Shown here piece after piece: positions 8,911 through 15,544 of a stretch of DNA of 32,081 nucleotides; position 1 is the stretch's first letter, and every line of letters starts with the position of its first letter. The position numbers were made by a program, and so were the translations under genes. Source of the stretch: Kofleriaceae bacterium (lineage in GTDB: Bacteria; Myxococcota_A; Polyangia; Haliangiales; Haliangiaceae); assembly GCA_019912685.1 (NCBI GenBank), contig JAIOII010001304.1, positions 1-32,081 of the forward strand. Direction: 5' to 3'. The notes under the pieces are model-generated. The model searched no databases and was not told where the DNA came from. It saw only the letters and a program-made list of their open reading frames with translations.

Positions 8911-10290
8911 ATGCGCCGCGCCCCGCTGCTCCTGTTCCTGGCCGCGTGCGGCTCGTCCGACGCGCCGCCGCTGCGGACGCCCGATCTCCAAGTCCTGACG
9001 GATACGAATCCCGACCCCGACATCGTCGAGGTCGAGCTGGTGGCCGCGCCCGCGACCCTCGAGCTCCTCGACGACAAGCCGGCCGAGGTCTGGGCGTTCC
9101 GCGACGGTTCGGCCGCCGATGCGATCGCGAGCATCCCGGGACCGATGCTCGAGGCGAAGCTCGGGGACCAGGTGATCGTCCACTTCCGCAACGAGCTGCC
9201 CGAGGAGACGACGATCCACTGGCACGGGCTGCGGGTACCGAACGCCGCCGACGGCACGCCGGCGTCGCAGATGCCGGTTGCGCCCGGCGGCGTGTACGAC
9301 TACGAGATGGAGATCGTCGACGCGGGGCTGTTCTGGTACCACCCGCACGTCAACGGCGACGTCCAGGTCGAGCGCGGCCTGTACGCGCCGGTGCTCATCC
9401 ACGGCGGCGTCGAGCCCGACGTCACCGCCGACCGCGTGTTCGTGCTCGACGACGTCAAGCTCTCGTCCTCGGGCGCGCTGTCGACGCAGACCGACGTGCT
9501 CGATCTGATGCTCGGCCGGCAGGGCAACGTGGTGCTCGTCAACGGCAAGCAGGCGCCGGAGCTCGTCGCGGCCGCCGGGTCGCGCGAGCGCTGGCGCTTC
9601 GTCAACGCGGCGAACGGGCGCTACTTCAATCTCGAGCTCCCCGGACACACGTTCCGCGTGATCGGCTGGGACGGCGGTCTGATCAACGCGCCGTACGAGA
9701 CCGAGCGCGTCCTGATCGCGCCCGGCGAGCGGTACGACGTGCTGGTCGAGCTCGGGGGCGAGCCGGGCGACGTGCTCGCGCTCCACACCGTGCACTACGA
9801 TCGCGGCCACGACATCCCGGATCCCGGGCCGATCGAGCTCCTCGCGATCACGCTCGGCGCGCCGGGAGAGCCGCCGGGCGCGCTGCCGACGACCTGGGGC
9901 GAGGTCGCGCCGATCGCGACCGATGCGAGCACGCCGAGGCGCATGTTCCTGCTGCAGGAGGACGACACCGACCCCACGAACCCGGTGTTCACGATCAACG
10001 GCGAGGCGTTCCCGGACATCACGCCGCTCACCGGGGCGCCCGGCGACGTCGAGATCTGGGAGATCCACAACATGAGCGAGATGGATCACCCGTTCCATCT
10101 CCACGGCATGTCGTTCCAGCTCCTCGACGAGCCCGGCGGCTGGAAGGACACTGTCAACGTCCCGCGCATGTCTCCGATCGCCGTCGCGGTCGAGCTCGGC
10201 GGGCCCGGGCGCTGGATGTATCACTGCCACATCCTCGAGCACGCCGAGCGCGGCATGATGGGCGAGCTCGAGGTCGCCGAGGCACCGTAG
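8911..10290 (+). CDS. Multicopper oxidase, lipoprotein
   Basis: Periplasmic-face multicopper oxidase of 459 residues from the ATG at 8911, giving a compact lipoprotein signal (MRRAPLLLFLAACGSS, Cys 13). In-frame ATGs at 8899 and 8902 are alternatives. All copper-ligand segments are present in order: HWHG and WYHPH in the first cupredoxin domain, HPFHLHG and HCHILEHAERGMM in the last, giving a type 1 site with Met as axial ligand plus a trinuclear centre. No long Met-rich insert like that of CueO is visible. Oxidation of Cu(I) to Cu(II) is a likely role given CopA and Cus nearby, but laccase-like activity on other substrates is equally compatible with the sequence. Confidence 0.92.
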   Translation: MRRAPLLLFLAACGSSDAPPLRTPDLQVLTDTNPDPDIVEVELVAAPATLELLDDKPAEVWAFRDGSAADAIASIPGPMLEAKLGDQVIVHFRNELPEETTIHWHGLRVPNAADGTPASQMPVAPGGVYDYEMEIVDAGLFWYHPHVNGDVQVERGLYAPVLIHGGVEPDVTADRVFVLDDVKLSSSGALSTQTDVLDLMLGRQGNVVLVNGKQAPELVAAAGSRERWRFVNAANGRYFNLELPGHTFRVIGWDGGLINAPYETERVLIAPGERYDVLVELGGEPGDVLALHTVHYDRGHDIPDPGPIELLAITLGAPGEPPGALPTTWGEVAPIATDASTPRRMFLLQEDDTDPTNPVFTINGEAFPDITPLTGAPGDVEIWEIHNMSEMDHPFHLHGMSFQLLDEPGGWKDTVNVPRMSPIAVAVELGGPGRWMYHCHILEHAERGMMGELEVAEAP

Positions 10291-10293
10291 CCG

Positions 10294-10947
10294 TCACGGG
10301 CGCGTCGCGCGGTAGAGCGACATCACGCCGAACATCGTGCGCGCGCGGTGGGTCTCTGCGACGCCCTCGAAGCCGGCCTCGGCGATCAGCGCGGGCAGCC
10401 GGCCGCGCACGTTGTCGCCGGTGGTCCGGAACCCGTCGAGGAGCTGGACCGAGAGGAACGCGAGCCGCATGAGGGTGCTGCCCGCGCGACCCCAGTCGAG
10501 CACGTGCAGCTCTCCCCCGGGGCGCAAGAGGTCTCGGGCCCGCGCGAGCGCAGCGCGCTTGGCATCCGTGTCGAGGTGGTGGAACACCAGGCTCGAGACG
10601 ACGCGATCGAATGAGGCCGGCGGGAAGGGAGCCTCTTGCGCGATGCCCTCATGCAGTTCGACGCGCAGCCCGGCGCGGGCCACCTTGTCGCGTCCGATCG
10701 CGAGCGCGCGAGGATCGCCGTCGAGCCCGACGATCTCGGCCTCCGGGCAGGCGCGCGCCAGCATGATCGTGAGCGTCGCGGTCCCGCAGCCGAGATCGAG
10801 CACGCGCTGTCCCGAGCGCAGCCCGACCTGCTCGACGAGCCGGCGCTTGAGCGGCTCCTCCTTCAAGGTCGCGCGCAGGATCGGATCGTAGAAGCGGGTC
10901 AGCCAGTCGAAGCGCAGCGCGGGGATGTAGGGCGTCGGCCGGGTCAT
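10294..10947 (-). CDS. Class I SAM-dependent methyltransferase
   Basis: 217 residues. The ATG at 10947 is chosen because GGTGGAG stands at the right distance upstream and the sequence before it is not protein-like. The SAM-binding motif I is VLDLGCGTATLT (about residues 49-60), followed by the acidic strand end VGLDGDP, a motif-II-like SFDRVVSSLVFHHL and a PGGELHVLDWG strand. It resembles the UbiE/COQ5-type fold; the acceptor molecule cannot be read from the sequence. It is convergent with the multicopper oxidase, with three bases between the stops, and divergent from the cytochrome c lipoprotein, with two tandem operators between them. Confidence 0.85.
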   Translation of the reverse strand: MTRPTPYIPALRFDWLTRFYDPILRATLKEEPLKRRLVEQVGLRSGQRVLDLGCGTATLTIMLARACPEAEIVGLDGDPRALAIGRDKVARAGLRVELHEGIAQEAPFPPASFDRVVSSLVFHHLDTDAKRAALARARDLLRPGGELHVLDWGRAGSTLMRLAFLSVQLLDGFRTTGDNVRGRLPALIAEAGFEGVAETHRARTMFGVMSLYRATRP

Positions 10948-11009
10948 GATCTCCACCCTACCCACCGAGATCGCGGCGCGCTTGAACGATGCAGCTGCGC
11001 GGTCGACAC

Positions 11010-11026
11010 GTGACATGCCCGGTCAC
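11010..11026. promoter_or_regulatory. Shared dyad operator, site 4a
   Basis: Perfect GTGAC-atgcccg-GTCAC, 63 bp upstream of the methyltransferase start. Only a degenerate sigma-54-like element (GA in place of GG) lies on that side. Confidence 0.75.
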
Positions 11027-11028
11027 CT

Positions 11029-11045
11029 GTAACCAGATCTGTCAC
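11029..11045. promoter_or_regulatory. Shared dyad operator, site 4b
   Basis: GTAAC-cagatct-GTCAC, starting exactly 19 bp after the start of site 4a. A degenerate element on the plus strand at 11056-11071 (CAGCACCTCGGCTGCA) has AG instead of GG and is too weak to call a promoter. Confidence 0.72.
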
Positions 11046-11148
11046 ACCTCGCAGCCAGCACCTCGGCTGCAACTCGCGCCTACCGGACCGTTCGGCCTCA
11101 TCGACATGGGCGGTATGTTCACGGTCCTCTGACGTCGAAGGAGACCGC

Positions 11149-11718
11149 ATGACCCGACACCTGTTCCCCCTCCTCGCCACGCTCGCCCTCGCCGCTTGCG
11201 GCTCGAAGTCGCCGCCGGCGGAGACCACGCCTCCGCCGCCTGACGACGAGCCGGTCGCCGCGCCGCCCGACGCGATGCCCGCCGATCACGAGGGGCACAC
11301 GATGGCGCCGCCCGACGCCGTGCCCGCCGGTCCCGACCCGGCGCAGGTCAAGGCCGACCTCCTCGCCGCCGAGACCGCGGCCTACGACCAGGCCAAGCCG
11401 GTCTTCGAGAAGTACTGCGCGAGCTGCCACCAGAAGGGCGGCAAGAGCGCGACCGCGAAGAAGATGGGTCACTTCGACATGACCGAGTACCCGTTCGGCG
11501 GCCACCATACCGGCGAGATGGCGGAGACCATCCGCAAGGTGCTCGGCATCGACGGCAGCAAGCCGACCATGCCGAAGAACAAGCCCGGCTCGGTGAAGGG
11601 CGACGAGCTCTCGCTGATCGCCGCCTGGGCGGACGCGTTCCAGGCCTCGCACGAGGGCGGCGCGCACGAGGGGATGCCCGGGCACGAAGGCCACGGCGGC
11701 CACGAGCACAAGCACTGA
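11149..11718 (+). CDS. Mono-haem c-type cytochrome lipoprotein
   Basis: 189 residues with lipobox LAAC (Cys 17), a Pro/Ala/Asp-rich linker containing HEGHTMAPPD, and a class I cytochrome c domain. The haem motif CASCH is at 90-94 and the probable axial Met 141 is in KPTMPKN. The C-terminus is strongly His/Gly-rich (GHEGHGGHEHKH), which could bind copper. AAGGAG stands seven bases before the ATG. It is probably an electron carrier anchored at the periplasmic face, perhaps serving the neighbouring multicopper oxidase; that pairing is inferred from proximity only. Confidence 0.88.
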   Translation: MTRHLFPLLATLALAACGSKSPPAETTPPPPDDEPVAAPPDAMPADHEGHTMAPPDAVPAGPDPAQVKADLLAAETAAYDQAKPVFEKYCASCHQKGGKSATAKKMGHFDMTEYPFGGHHTGEMAETIRKVLGIDGSKPTMPKNKPGSVKGDELSLIAAWADAFQASHEGGAHEGMPGHEGHGGHEHKH

Positions 11719-11721
11719 GCC

Positions 11722-11778
11722 ATGCGCGGCGCCGCGGTCCTCGTTCTGCTCGCGATCAGAAGTCGACGATCAGGCTGA
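11722..11778 (+). other. Short open frame resembling a bare signal-peptide start (possible gene relic)
   Basis: Three bases after the cytochrome stop, ATG opens 18 codons beginning MRGAAVLVLLAI, a good signal-peptide start. It then runs into the 3' end of the convergent gene and stops. It may be the remnant of an exported gene removed by a deletion, or chance. Confidence 0.25.
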
Positions 11779-12592
11779 GGCGACCTTCGACGGTGTTCGC
11801 ACGCTGATCGCGCGCAACCCGGTCGTCGTGGTGCGAGCGATCGCCGATCGAGGCTGCCCGGACATCGCCGGCGAGCGTCAGTCTCGACGCGACCGGAAGC
11901 GCGAGGCCGGCGCCCACCGCGCCGAACACGCGGTCGGAGTCGAGGAGACCGATGCCGCCGAGCACGTACGGGTGGAACGCGTCGATGTCACCGAGGTTCA
12001 GGTACAGGTACCCCGCCAGGCTGCGCTCCCGGCGATCGCTGTCGGCATAGACGCGGCGTCCGAGCTCGAGCTCTCCCTCGAGCCGCGGGCCACGCCAGCG
12101 CAGCGAGATACCTGCGATCCCGGCGACGGCATCGTCGTCGCGCTCGAGCTGGCCGACGTGCACGGCAAGGCCGACGCGCGCGCGCGGCCGCGGCGGCGAC
12201 GGAACCACCTCCGCGGTGCCGGGCGCCCCGTAGACATACGGTGCGTAGTAGCCATCGTAGTACCCGTAGTACGGGTAGCCGTAGTACGGCCAGTACCCGT
12301 AGCGGTAGTAAGGCCAGTACGTCTGCCCGTGATGCACGTACGGCGCAGACCCGTGCGGCCGCACGGCGCCGCGGTGGTCGCGGACCCGCGGTCGCGAGAC
12401 CTGCCCGCGGGTGGCGCGGTTGTGGTGGACGGTACCGTGCGAGGCGCGAGCTCCGCCGTGATGACCGCCGCCGTGATGACCGCCGCCGTGACGACCGCCG
12501 CCGTGCGGGCCCGCCGTCGCGCTCGACGGGACGCCGACGAACGCCGCGAGCGCGATGGCAAGGAGCATTCGACCGTGGGTAACGCCGATCAT
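11756..12592 (-). CDS. Exported Gly/His- and Tyr-rich protein with a beta-barrel-like C-terminal domain
   Basis: 278 residues from the ATG at 12592 (AGAGG upstream). After a signal peptide (MLLAIALAAFVGVPSSATA) comes a Gly/His repeat (GGGHHGGGHHGG) and a basic segment. Next is a Tyr-rich tract with YYGY and YWPYY motifs (about residues 90-120). The C-terminal half has alternating strands such as VGLAVHVGQLERD, GISLRWRGPRLEGELELG and a final GRLSLIVDF, which ends in Phe like many outer-membrane barrels. The His repeats may bind metal. I do not recognise a named family beyond a general outer-membrane beta-barrel type. Confidence 0.75.
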   Translation of the reverse strand: MIGVTHGRMLLAIALAAFVGVPSSATAGPHGGGRHGGGHHGGGHHGGARASHGTVHHNRATRGQVSRPRVRDHRGAVRPHGSAPYVHHGQTYWPYYRYGYWPYYGYPYYGYYDGYYAPYVYGAPGTAEVVPSPPRPRARVGLAVHVGQLERDDDAVAGIAGISLRWRGPRLEGELELGRRVYADSDRRERSLAGYLYLNLGDIDAFHPYVLGGIGLLDSDRVFGAVGAGLALPVASRLTLAGDVRAASIGDRSHHDDRVARDQRANTVEGRLSLIVDF

Positions 12593-12615
12593 GGGATACC
12601 TCTGCCGCTGAGGTC

Positions 12616-12631
12616 TGCATCGCGCGAGCCA
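12616..12631 (-). promoter_or_regulatory. Sigma-54-type promoter of the Gly/His-rich protein
   Basis: Minus-strand TGGCTCGCGCGATGCA has GG-N10-GC and TGGC/TGCA cores. Its GG is about 16 bp from the centre of the operator at 12638-12654. Confidence 0.65.
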
Positions 12632-12637
12632 GTCGGT

Positions 12638-12654
12638 GTGACCTCCGGTGTCAC
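12638..12654. promoter_or_regulatory. Shared dyad operator, site 5 (divergent promoters)
   Basis: Perfect GTGAC-ctccggt-GTCAC placed symmetrically between two sigma-54-type promoters, each with its GG about 16 bp from the dyad centre. Confidence 0.82.
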
Positions 12655-12659
12655 TCGGA

Positions 12660-12675
12660 AGGCCTCCGCCTTGCA
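12660..12675 (+). promoter_or_regulatory. Sigma-54-type promoter of the 12688 lipoprotein
   Basis: AGGCCTCCGCCTTGCA keeps GGC, TTGCA and GG-N10-GC. The predicted start is about 12686, two bases before the ATG. Confidence 0.65.
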
Positions 12676-12687
12676 CCGGGCCAGGCC

Positions 12688-13188
12688 ATGCAACCCGGTA
12701 TCGTCCGATGGATCGCAGTCCTCTTCGCCGCCTGCAACCCCGGTCCGGACAGCGGCGAGTCAGCCGACGCGGCCCCCGCCGACGATGCGACGCCGGGCTG
12801 CACGCCCAGCGGTGTCACGGAGACCGACGCGACGCGCACGACCGATGCCGCCTCGGTAACGGTCACCGCGACCCTGCGCAACGCGCTCGAGCACTGCACC
12901 AAGGCGGAGTTCGCGTTCGGGCTCGTCTTCGACACGCACTCGGTCGACCTTCTCGCGATCGACATCACCGCCTCGACGACGATCGAGACCAGCAACGGCG
13001 GGCAGCTGGGCGGCGCGCTCACCTGGTCTCCCGGCTCGGAAAGCAGCCATCACCGCGACGGCGTGCTCACGGCGCCGGCGCCGGCTCTCGACGGCGCCGA
13101 CTGGCTCCGGCTCACGATCGACGAGGTCGCCGGCGTCGACCGCGTCTTCGAATGGGACGCGTCTCTGCTCGCGCACGACCTTCCGTGA
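12688..13188 (+). CDS. Hypothetical lipoprotein
   Basis: 166 residues with a short lipoprotein signal (MQPGIVRWIAVLFAACNPG, lipobox FAAC). An acidic linker and a predicted beta-rich domain follow, with two further Cys at GCTPSG and EHCTKAEF. It is secreted or membrane anchored. I do not recognise the family. The predicted transcript start leaves only about two bases before the ATG and there is no Shine-Dalgarno sequence, so translation may be leaderless. It is divergent from the Gly/His-rich protein and shares its operator. Confidence 0.7.
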   Translation: MQPGIVRWIAVLFAACNPGPDSGESADAAPADDATPGCTPSGVTETDATRTTDAASVTVTATLRNALEHCTKAEFAFGLVFDTHSVDLLAIDITASTTIETSNGGQLGGALTWSPGSESSHHRDGVLTAPAPALDGADWLRLTIDEVAGVDRVFEWDASLLAHDLP

Positions 13189-13231
13189 GGCCGCGGCGCG
13201 CGCAAACCTTGCGGGTTCGTCGCGCGGCCCC

Positions 13232-13247
13232 CGGCCGGAACCTTGCA
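13232..13247 (+). promoter_or_regulatory. Sigma-54-type promoter of the second methyltransferase
   Basis: CGGCCGGAACCTTGCA, with GGC, TTGCA and GG-N10-GC. The predicted start is near 13258, 24 bases before the ATG. I saw no dyad operator within 100 bp upstream. Confidence 0.5.
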
Positions 13248-13281
13248 TCGCTTCGGAGTACCACCGCCCAAGGAGCGGACC

Positions 13282-13965
13282 ATGGAACCGGCGACTCATC
13301 CGTCCTCCGTCGAGACAGCGCCGAGGGATCTGTCTTCCGAGGAGCAGAGCTACTACACGGTCAATCGCGCCGAGTGGGCCTGGTTCTCCCGCTACTACGA
13401 TGCGGTCACCAGGCCGTTGCGCCAGCTCCGCGGCGAGGTCGTCGCCGCCGTCGCGGCACCGCCGGGCTCCCGCATCCTCGACGTCGCCACCGGCACCGGC
13501 GAGCAGGCGCTCGCGTTCGCGCCGGGCGCGTCGGAGGTCATCGGCCTCGACATGTCGGAGGCGATGCTCGCGATCGCGCGCCGCAAGGAGCGGCCGCCGA
13601 ACGTCGACTTCGTCCTCGGCGATGCCGCGCAGCTTCCCTTCCCCGCCGGACGCTTCGATGTCGCCTGCATCTCGTTCGCGCTCCACGAGATGCCGCCGTC
13701 GATTCGCGACCAGGTGGTCCGCGAGATGGCGCGGGTCACGCGCCACGGCGGAACGCTCGCGATCGTCGATTACGCGCTGCCGCCCGGTCGGATCGTTCGA
13801 TCGATCATCCCGCGCCTGATCGGGCTCTACGAGCGGCCGTACTACGCGGCCTTCGTGCGCTCGGATCTCCCCGCGCTGCTCGAAGGCGCCGGCGTCGCGG
13901 TTCGCTCCGATCGGCGCGCGTTCTGGGGCAACGCGCGGATCCTGGTCGGTGACAAGGTCGCGTGA
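13282..13965 (+). CDS. Class I SAM-dependent methyltransferase (UbiE/MenG-like)
   Basis: 227 residues; the ATG at 13282 has AAGGAG seven bases upstream. Features include SAM motif I ILDVATGTGEQAL (about residues 67-79), VIGLDMSEAML, a motif-II strand (GRFDVACISFALHEMP) and GGTLAIVDYALP. This pattern is close to the UbiE/COQ5 group that methylates quinones, but chromosomal context gives no quinone gene, so the substrate stays open. It does not look like a recent copy of the methyltransferase at 10294-10947, sharing only fold-level motifs. Confidence 0.85.
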   Translation: MEPATHPSSVETAPRDLSSEEQSYYTVNRAEWAWFSRYYDAVTRPLRQLRGEVVAAVAAPPGSRILDVATGTGEQALAFAPGASEVIGLDMSEAMLAIARRKERPPNVDFVLGDAAQLPFPAGRFDVACISFALHEMPPSIRDQVVREMARVTRHGGTLAIVDYALPPGRIVRSIIPRLIGLYERPYYAAFVRSDLPALLEGAGVAVRSDRRAFWGNARILVGDKVA

Positions 13966-13972
13966 ACGAGGT

Positions 13973-13989
13973 GTGACTACCGAGGCCAC
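13973..13989. promoter_or_regulatory. Shared dyad operator, site 6
   Basis: GTGAC-taccgag-GCCAC, one mismatch, directly after the methyltransferase stop. Its centre is about 15 bp upstream of the GG of the promoter at 13995-14010. Confidence 0.6.
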
Positions 13990-13994
13990 GACCG

Positions 13995-14010
13995 CGGCCC
14001 ATCCCATGCA
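13995..14010 (+). promoter_or_regulatory. Sigma-54-type promoter of the Cys-rich small protein
   Basis: CGGCCCATCCCATGCA shows GG-N10-GC and TGCA. The predicted start near 14021 leaves a 14-base leader containing GGAGG. Confidence 0.5.
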
Positions 14011-14034
14011 GCGCTCCTCACGTGGAGGCCTGAC

Positions 14035-14292
14035 ATGGTCACGCACGCGAGAGATCCATCCGTCCCCGATCCACCGAACCTGATCGACTGCGGCGATTGG
14101 GCTTGCGCGCACTGCAACTGCGAGGGGCTCGCAGACGTCGCCGGTCGGCTGGCCGCGTGCTGCTGCGGCGCCGAGCAGGATGGGCTCGAAGCCGTGGAAC
14201 GCCTCGCCAGGGTCGACATGCTCGAGGCGAGCACGCGGTGGATGCAGGTGACGGCCACGCTGCGCCGGACGCCCGCGAACCCGCGACAGTGA
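14035..14292 (+). CDS. Small cysteine-rich protein
   Basis: 85 residues with no export signal; GGAGG lies about six bases before the ATG. Seven cysteines are concentrated in 26 residues: Cys 19, 24, 27 and 29 (DCGDWACAHCNC) and a triple Cys 42-44 (AACCCG). The spacing is unlike a zinc ribbon and could hold a copper or iron-sulfur cluster, in the manner of a small metal buffer. It has its own operator and promoter and is therefore predicted to respond with the copper genes. Family not recognised; metal binding is inference. Confidence 0.68.
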   Translation: MVTHARDPSVPDPPNLIDCGDWACAHCNCEGLADVAGRLAACCCGAEQDGLEAVERLARVDMLEASTRWMQVTATLRRTPANPRQ

Positions 14293-14303
14293 CGATGCGT
14301 CGT

Positions 14304-14930
14304 TCAGCTCGGCGGCTTCTGATCCGCGACGTGCCAGCGGAAGTCGCACCGCCCGGCGCCCTCGACGAGCGTCGTCGTGCGTTCGAGCGTGCCACCCCAG
14401 CGCTCGGCGAGCTCGTAGTCGAGGTTGCACCACGCCTCGACACAAAGCGCGACGAGACCGCGCTCGCGGAAGTACTCGGCGACCGGGCAACGCACGACAT
14501 CGAACGCCACCGTGCGCTCGTCGGACGGCACGTCGATCATCTGGTACGCGGGAGGCCCGAACGGGAAGTTTCGGAAGGCGGAGGTGGCGCGCCGGAGACG
14601 CACCAGGGGGGATCGGGCCGTGCAGCGCGCGATCAGCCACGGAGCTCGTCCCATCACGGCGTAGATCGCCGCGGTCACCTCTGCGACGCGCGTGCGCGCG
14701 TCGGCCGCCGGCAGGCCCGCCTCGACCAGCGCATCGTGGAGGGCTGCTGTCAGGGCCGCGCAGCGCACCATCAGACGGCCGCCGGCGGAGCGCTCGCCGG
14801 GAAGCGACGCGACCTCGGCGCGATAGCGACGGAACGCGTCGTCGAGGACCTCGGTCGCGACCGTGTCGCCGAGTCTCCGCGCCAGGACGTCGCCGGCGCG
14901 ACCGCGGAGCCAGTTCTCGAACATGACCAT
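14304..14930 (-). CDS. L-2-amino-thiazoline-4-carboxylic acid hydrolase-like protein (copy 1)
   Basis: 208 residues. The C-terminal half carries the family pattern: VVRCPVAEYFRERGL, then a Cys-Asp segment (CVEAWCNLDYELAE), TTTLVEGAGRCDFRW at the end. The named activity, opening the ATC thiazoline ring, is known for a few Pseudomonas enzymes; most members of this family are uncharacterised, so the true substrate may differ. AAGGAGG precedes the start. The ATG at 14930 overlaps the upstream TGA by one base (TGATG); a GTG at 14933 is an alternative. It is the third gene of an operon with the cation ATPase. Confidence 0.8.
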   Translation of the reverse strand: MVMFENWLRGRAGDVLARRLGDTVATEVLDDAFRRYRAEVASLPGERSAGGRLMVRCAALTAALHDALVEAGLPAADARTRVAEVTAAIYAVMGRAPWLIARCTARSPLVRLRRATSAFRNFPFGPPAYQMIDVPSDERTVAFDVVRCPVAEYFRERGLVALCVEAWCNLDYELAERWGGTLERTTTLVEGAGRCDFRWHVADQKPPS

Positions 14931-15544
14931 CACGTTGCCCTCCTTACCGCGCGGAGCCGTCGCGCCTTCTCGATCACGGTGAGCAGGTTGAACGCCGGAT
15001 CCTTGAACTGCGCGCAGCGAACCAACGCCCAGTTGGCGCGCATGTACTCCTGCAGGAAGTCCAGGATCTCCCCGAGCAGGATGGTCTGGTGGCGCGCGTC
15101 GGGCGCCGCGTACGATCCGAACGCGACCAGCCGCACACGATGGCCGCAGTGCGTGCGTGTCTCGCCGCGCCGCAGGAGATCGCGGACCACGTCCGGGATG
15201 TCCTCCGCGTCGCAGCAACCGAAGCGGAGGAGCGCTCCGCGCAGCACGTCGGCGTTCGCGGCGCCCTCGTTGAGCGTCGCCTTGCCCTCCTTCACCTCGC
15301 CGATGATCATGTCCACCGCCTCGTCGGGCGGCCCGAGCCGCGGGTCGGGCGTGAACGCGCGCTCGCGCGCGCGCCCCATCGAGAACGGGCGCCCGGCGCC
15401 GGCGAAGCGCACCGCGAGCACGTCGAGATCGGTCGCGACGCGGTGCTGGCCGTGGCCGAGCGCCTCGAGCACCGGGTACTCGGTCACGGTGAAGTAGCCG
15501 TTGAGGCGGAGGTAGACCTGCACGAGGCCGACGGCGTCATCCAT
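14930..15544 (-). CDS. Hypothetical protein with a PD-(D/E)XK-like nuclease signature
   Basis: 204 residues. An N-terminal segment (YLRLNGYFTVTEYPVL) precedes TDLDVLAV (Asp about residue 40) and IIGEVKEGKA (about residue 80), an Asp...Glu-x-Lys arrangement typical of the restriction-endonuclease-like fold. A helical region and a C-terminal CGHRVRLVAFGSYA...LGEILDFLQEYM part follow. Nuclease activity is inferred from this pattern only. Its ATG overlaps the end of the ATPase gene by eight bases, and its stop overlaps the next start, so the three genes are tightly coupled. Confidence 0.68.
   Translation of the reverse strand: MDDAVGLVQVYLRLNGYFTVTEYPVLEALGHGQHRVATDLDVLAVRFAGAGRPFSMGRARERAFTPDPRLGPPDEAVDMIIGEVKEGKATLNEGAANADVLRGALLRFGCCDAEDIPDVVRDLLRRGETRTHCGHRVRLVAFGSYAAPDARHQTILLGEILDFLQEYMRANWALVRCAQFKDPAFNLLTVIEKARRLRAVRRAT

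Noticed and set aside
8845-10242. Minus-strand open frame opposite the multicopper oxidase
   Set aside because: No recognisable domain and typical antisense composition, whereas the plus strand has all copper-binding motifs.
11046-11148. Sigma-54 promoter for the cytochrome gene
   Set aside because: The best candidate has AG instead of GG at -24 and unusual distance to the operators, too weak to call.
12421-12520. Short tandem repeat (CCGCCGTGATGA-like units) as a CRISPR or satellite
   Set aside because: The units encode the Gly/His repeats of the exported protein and have no spacers.
13189-13281. Repeated ACCTTGC words as a CueR/MerR operator
   Set aside because: The two words are direct repeats without a dyad partner, and the second forms the -12 box of a sigma-54-type element.
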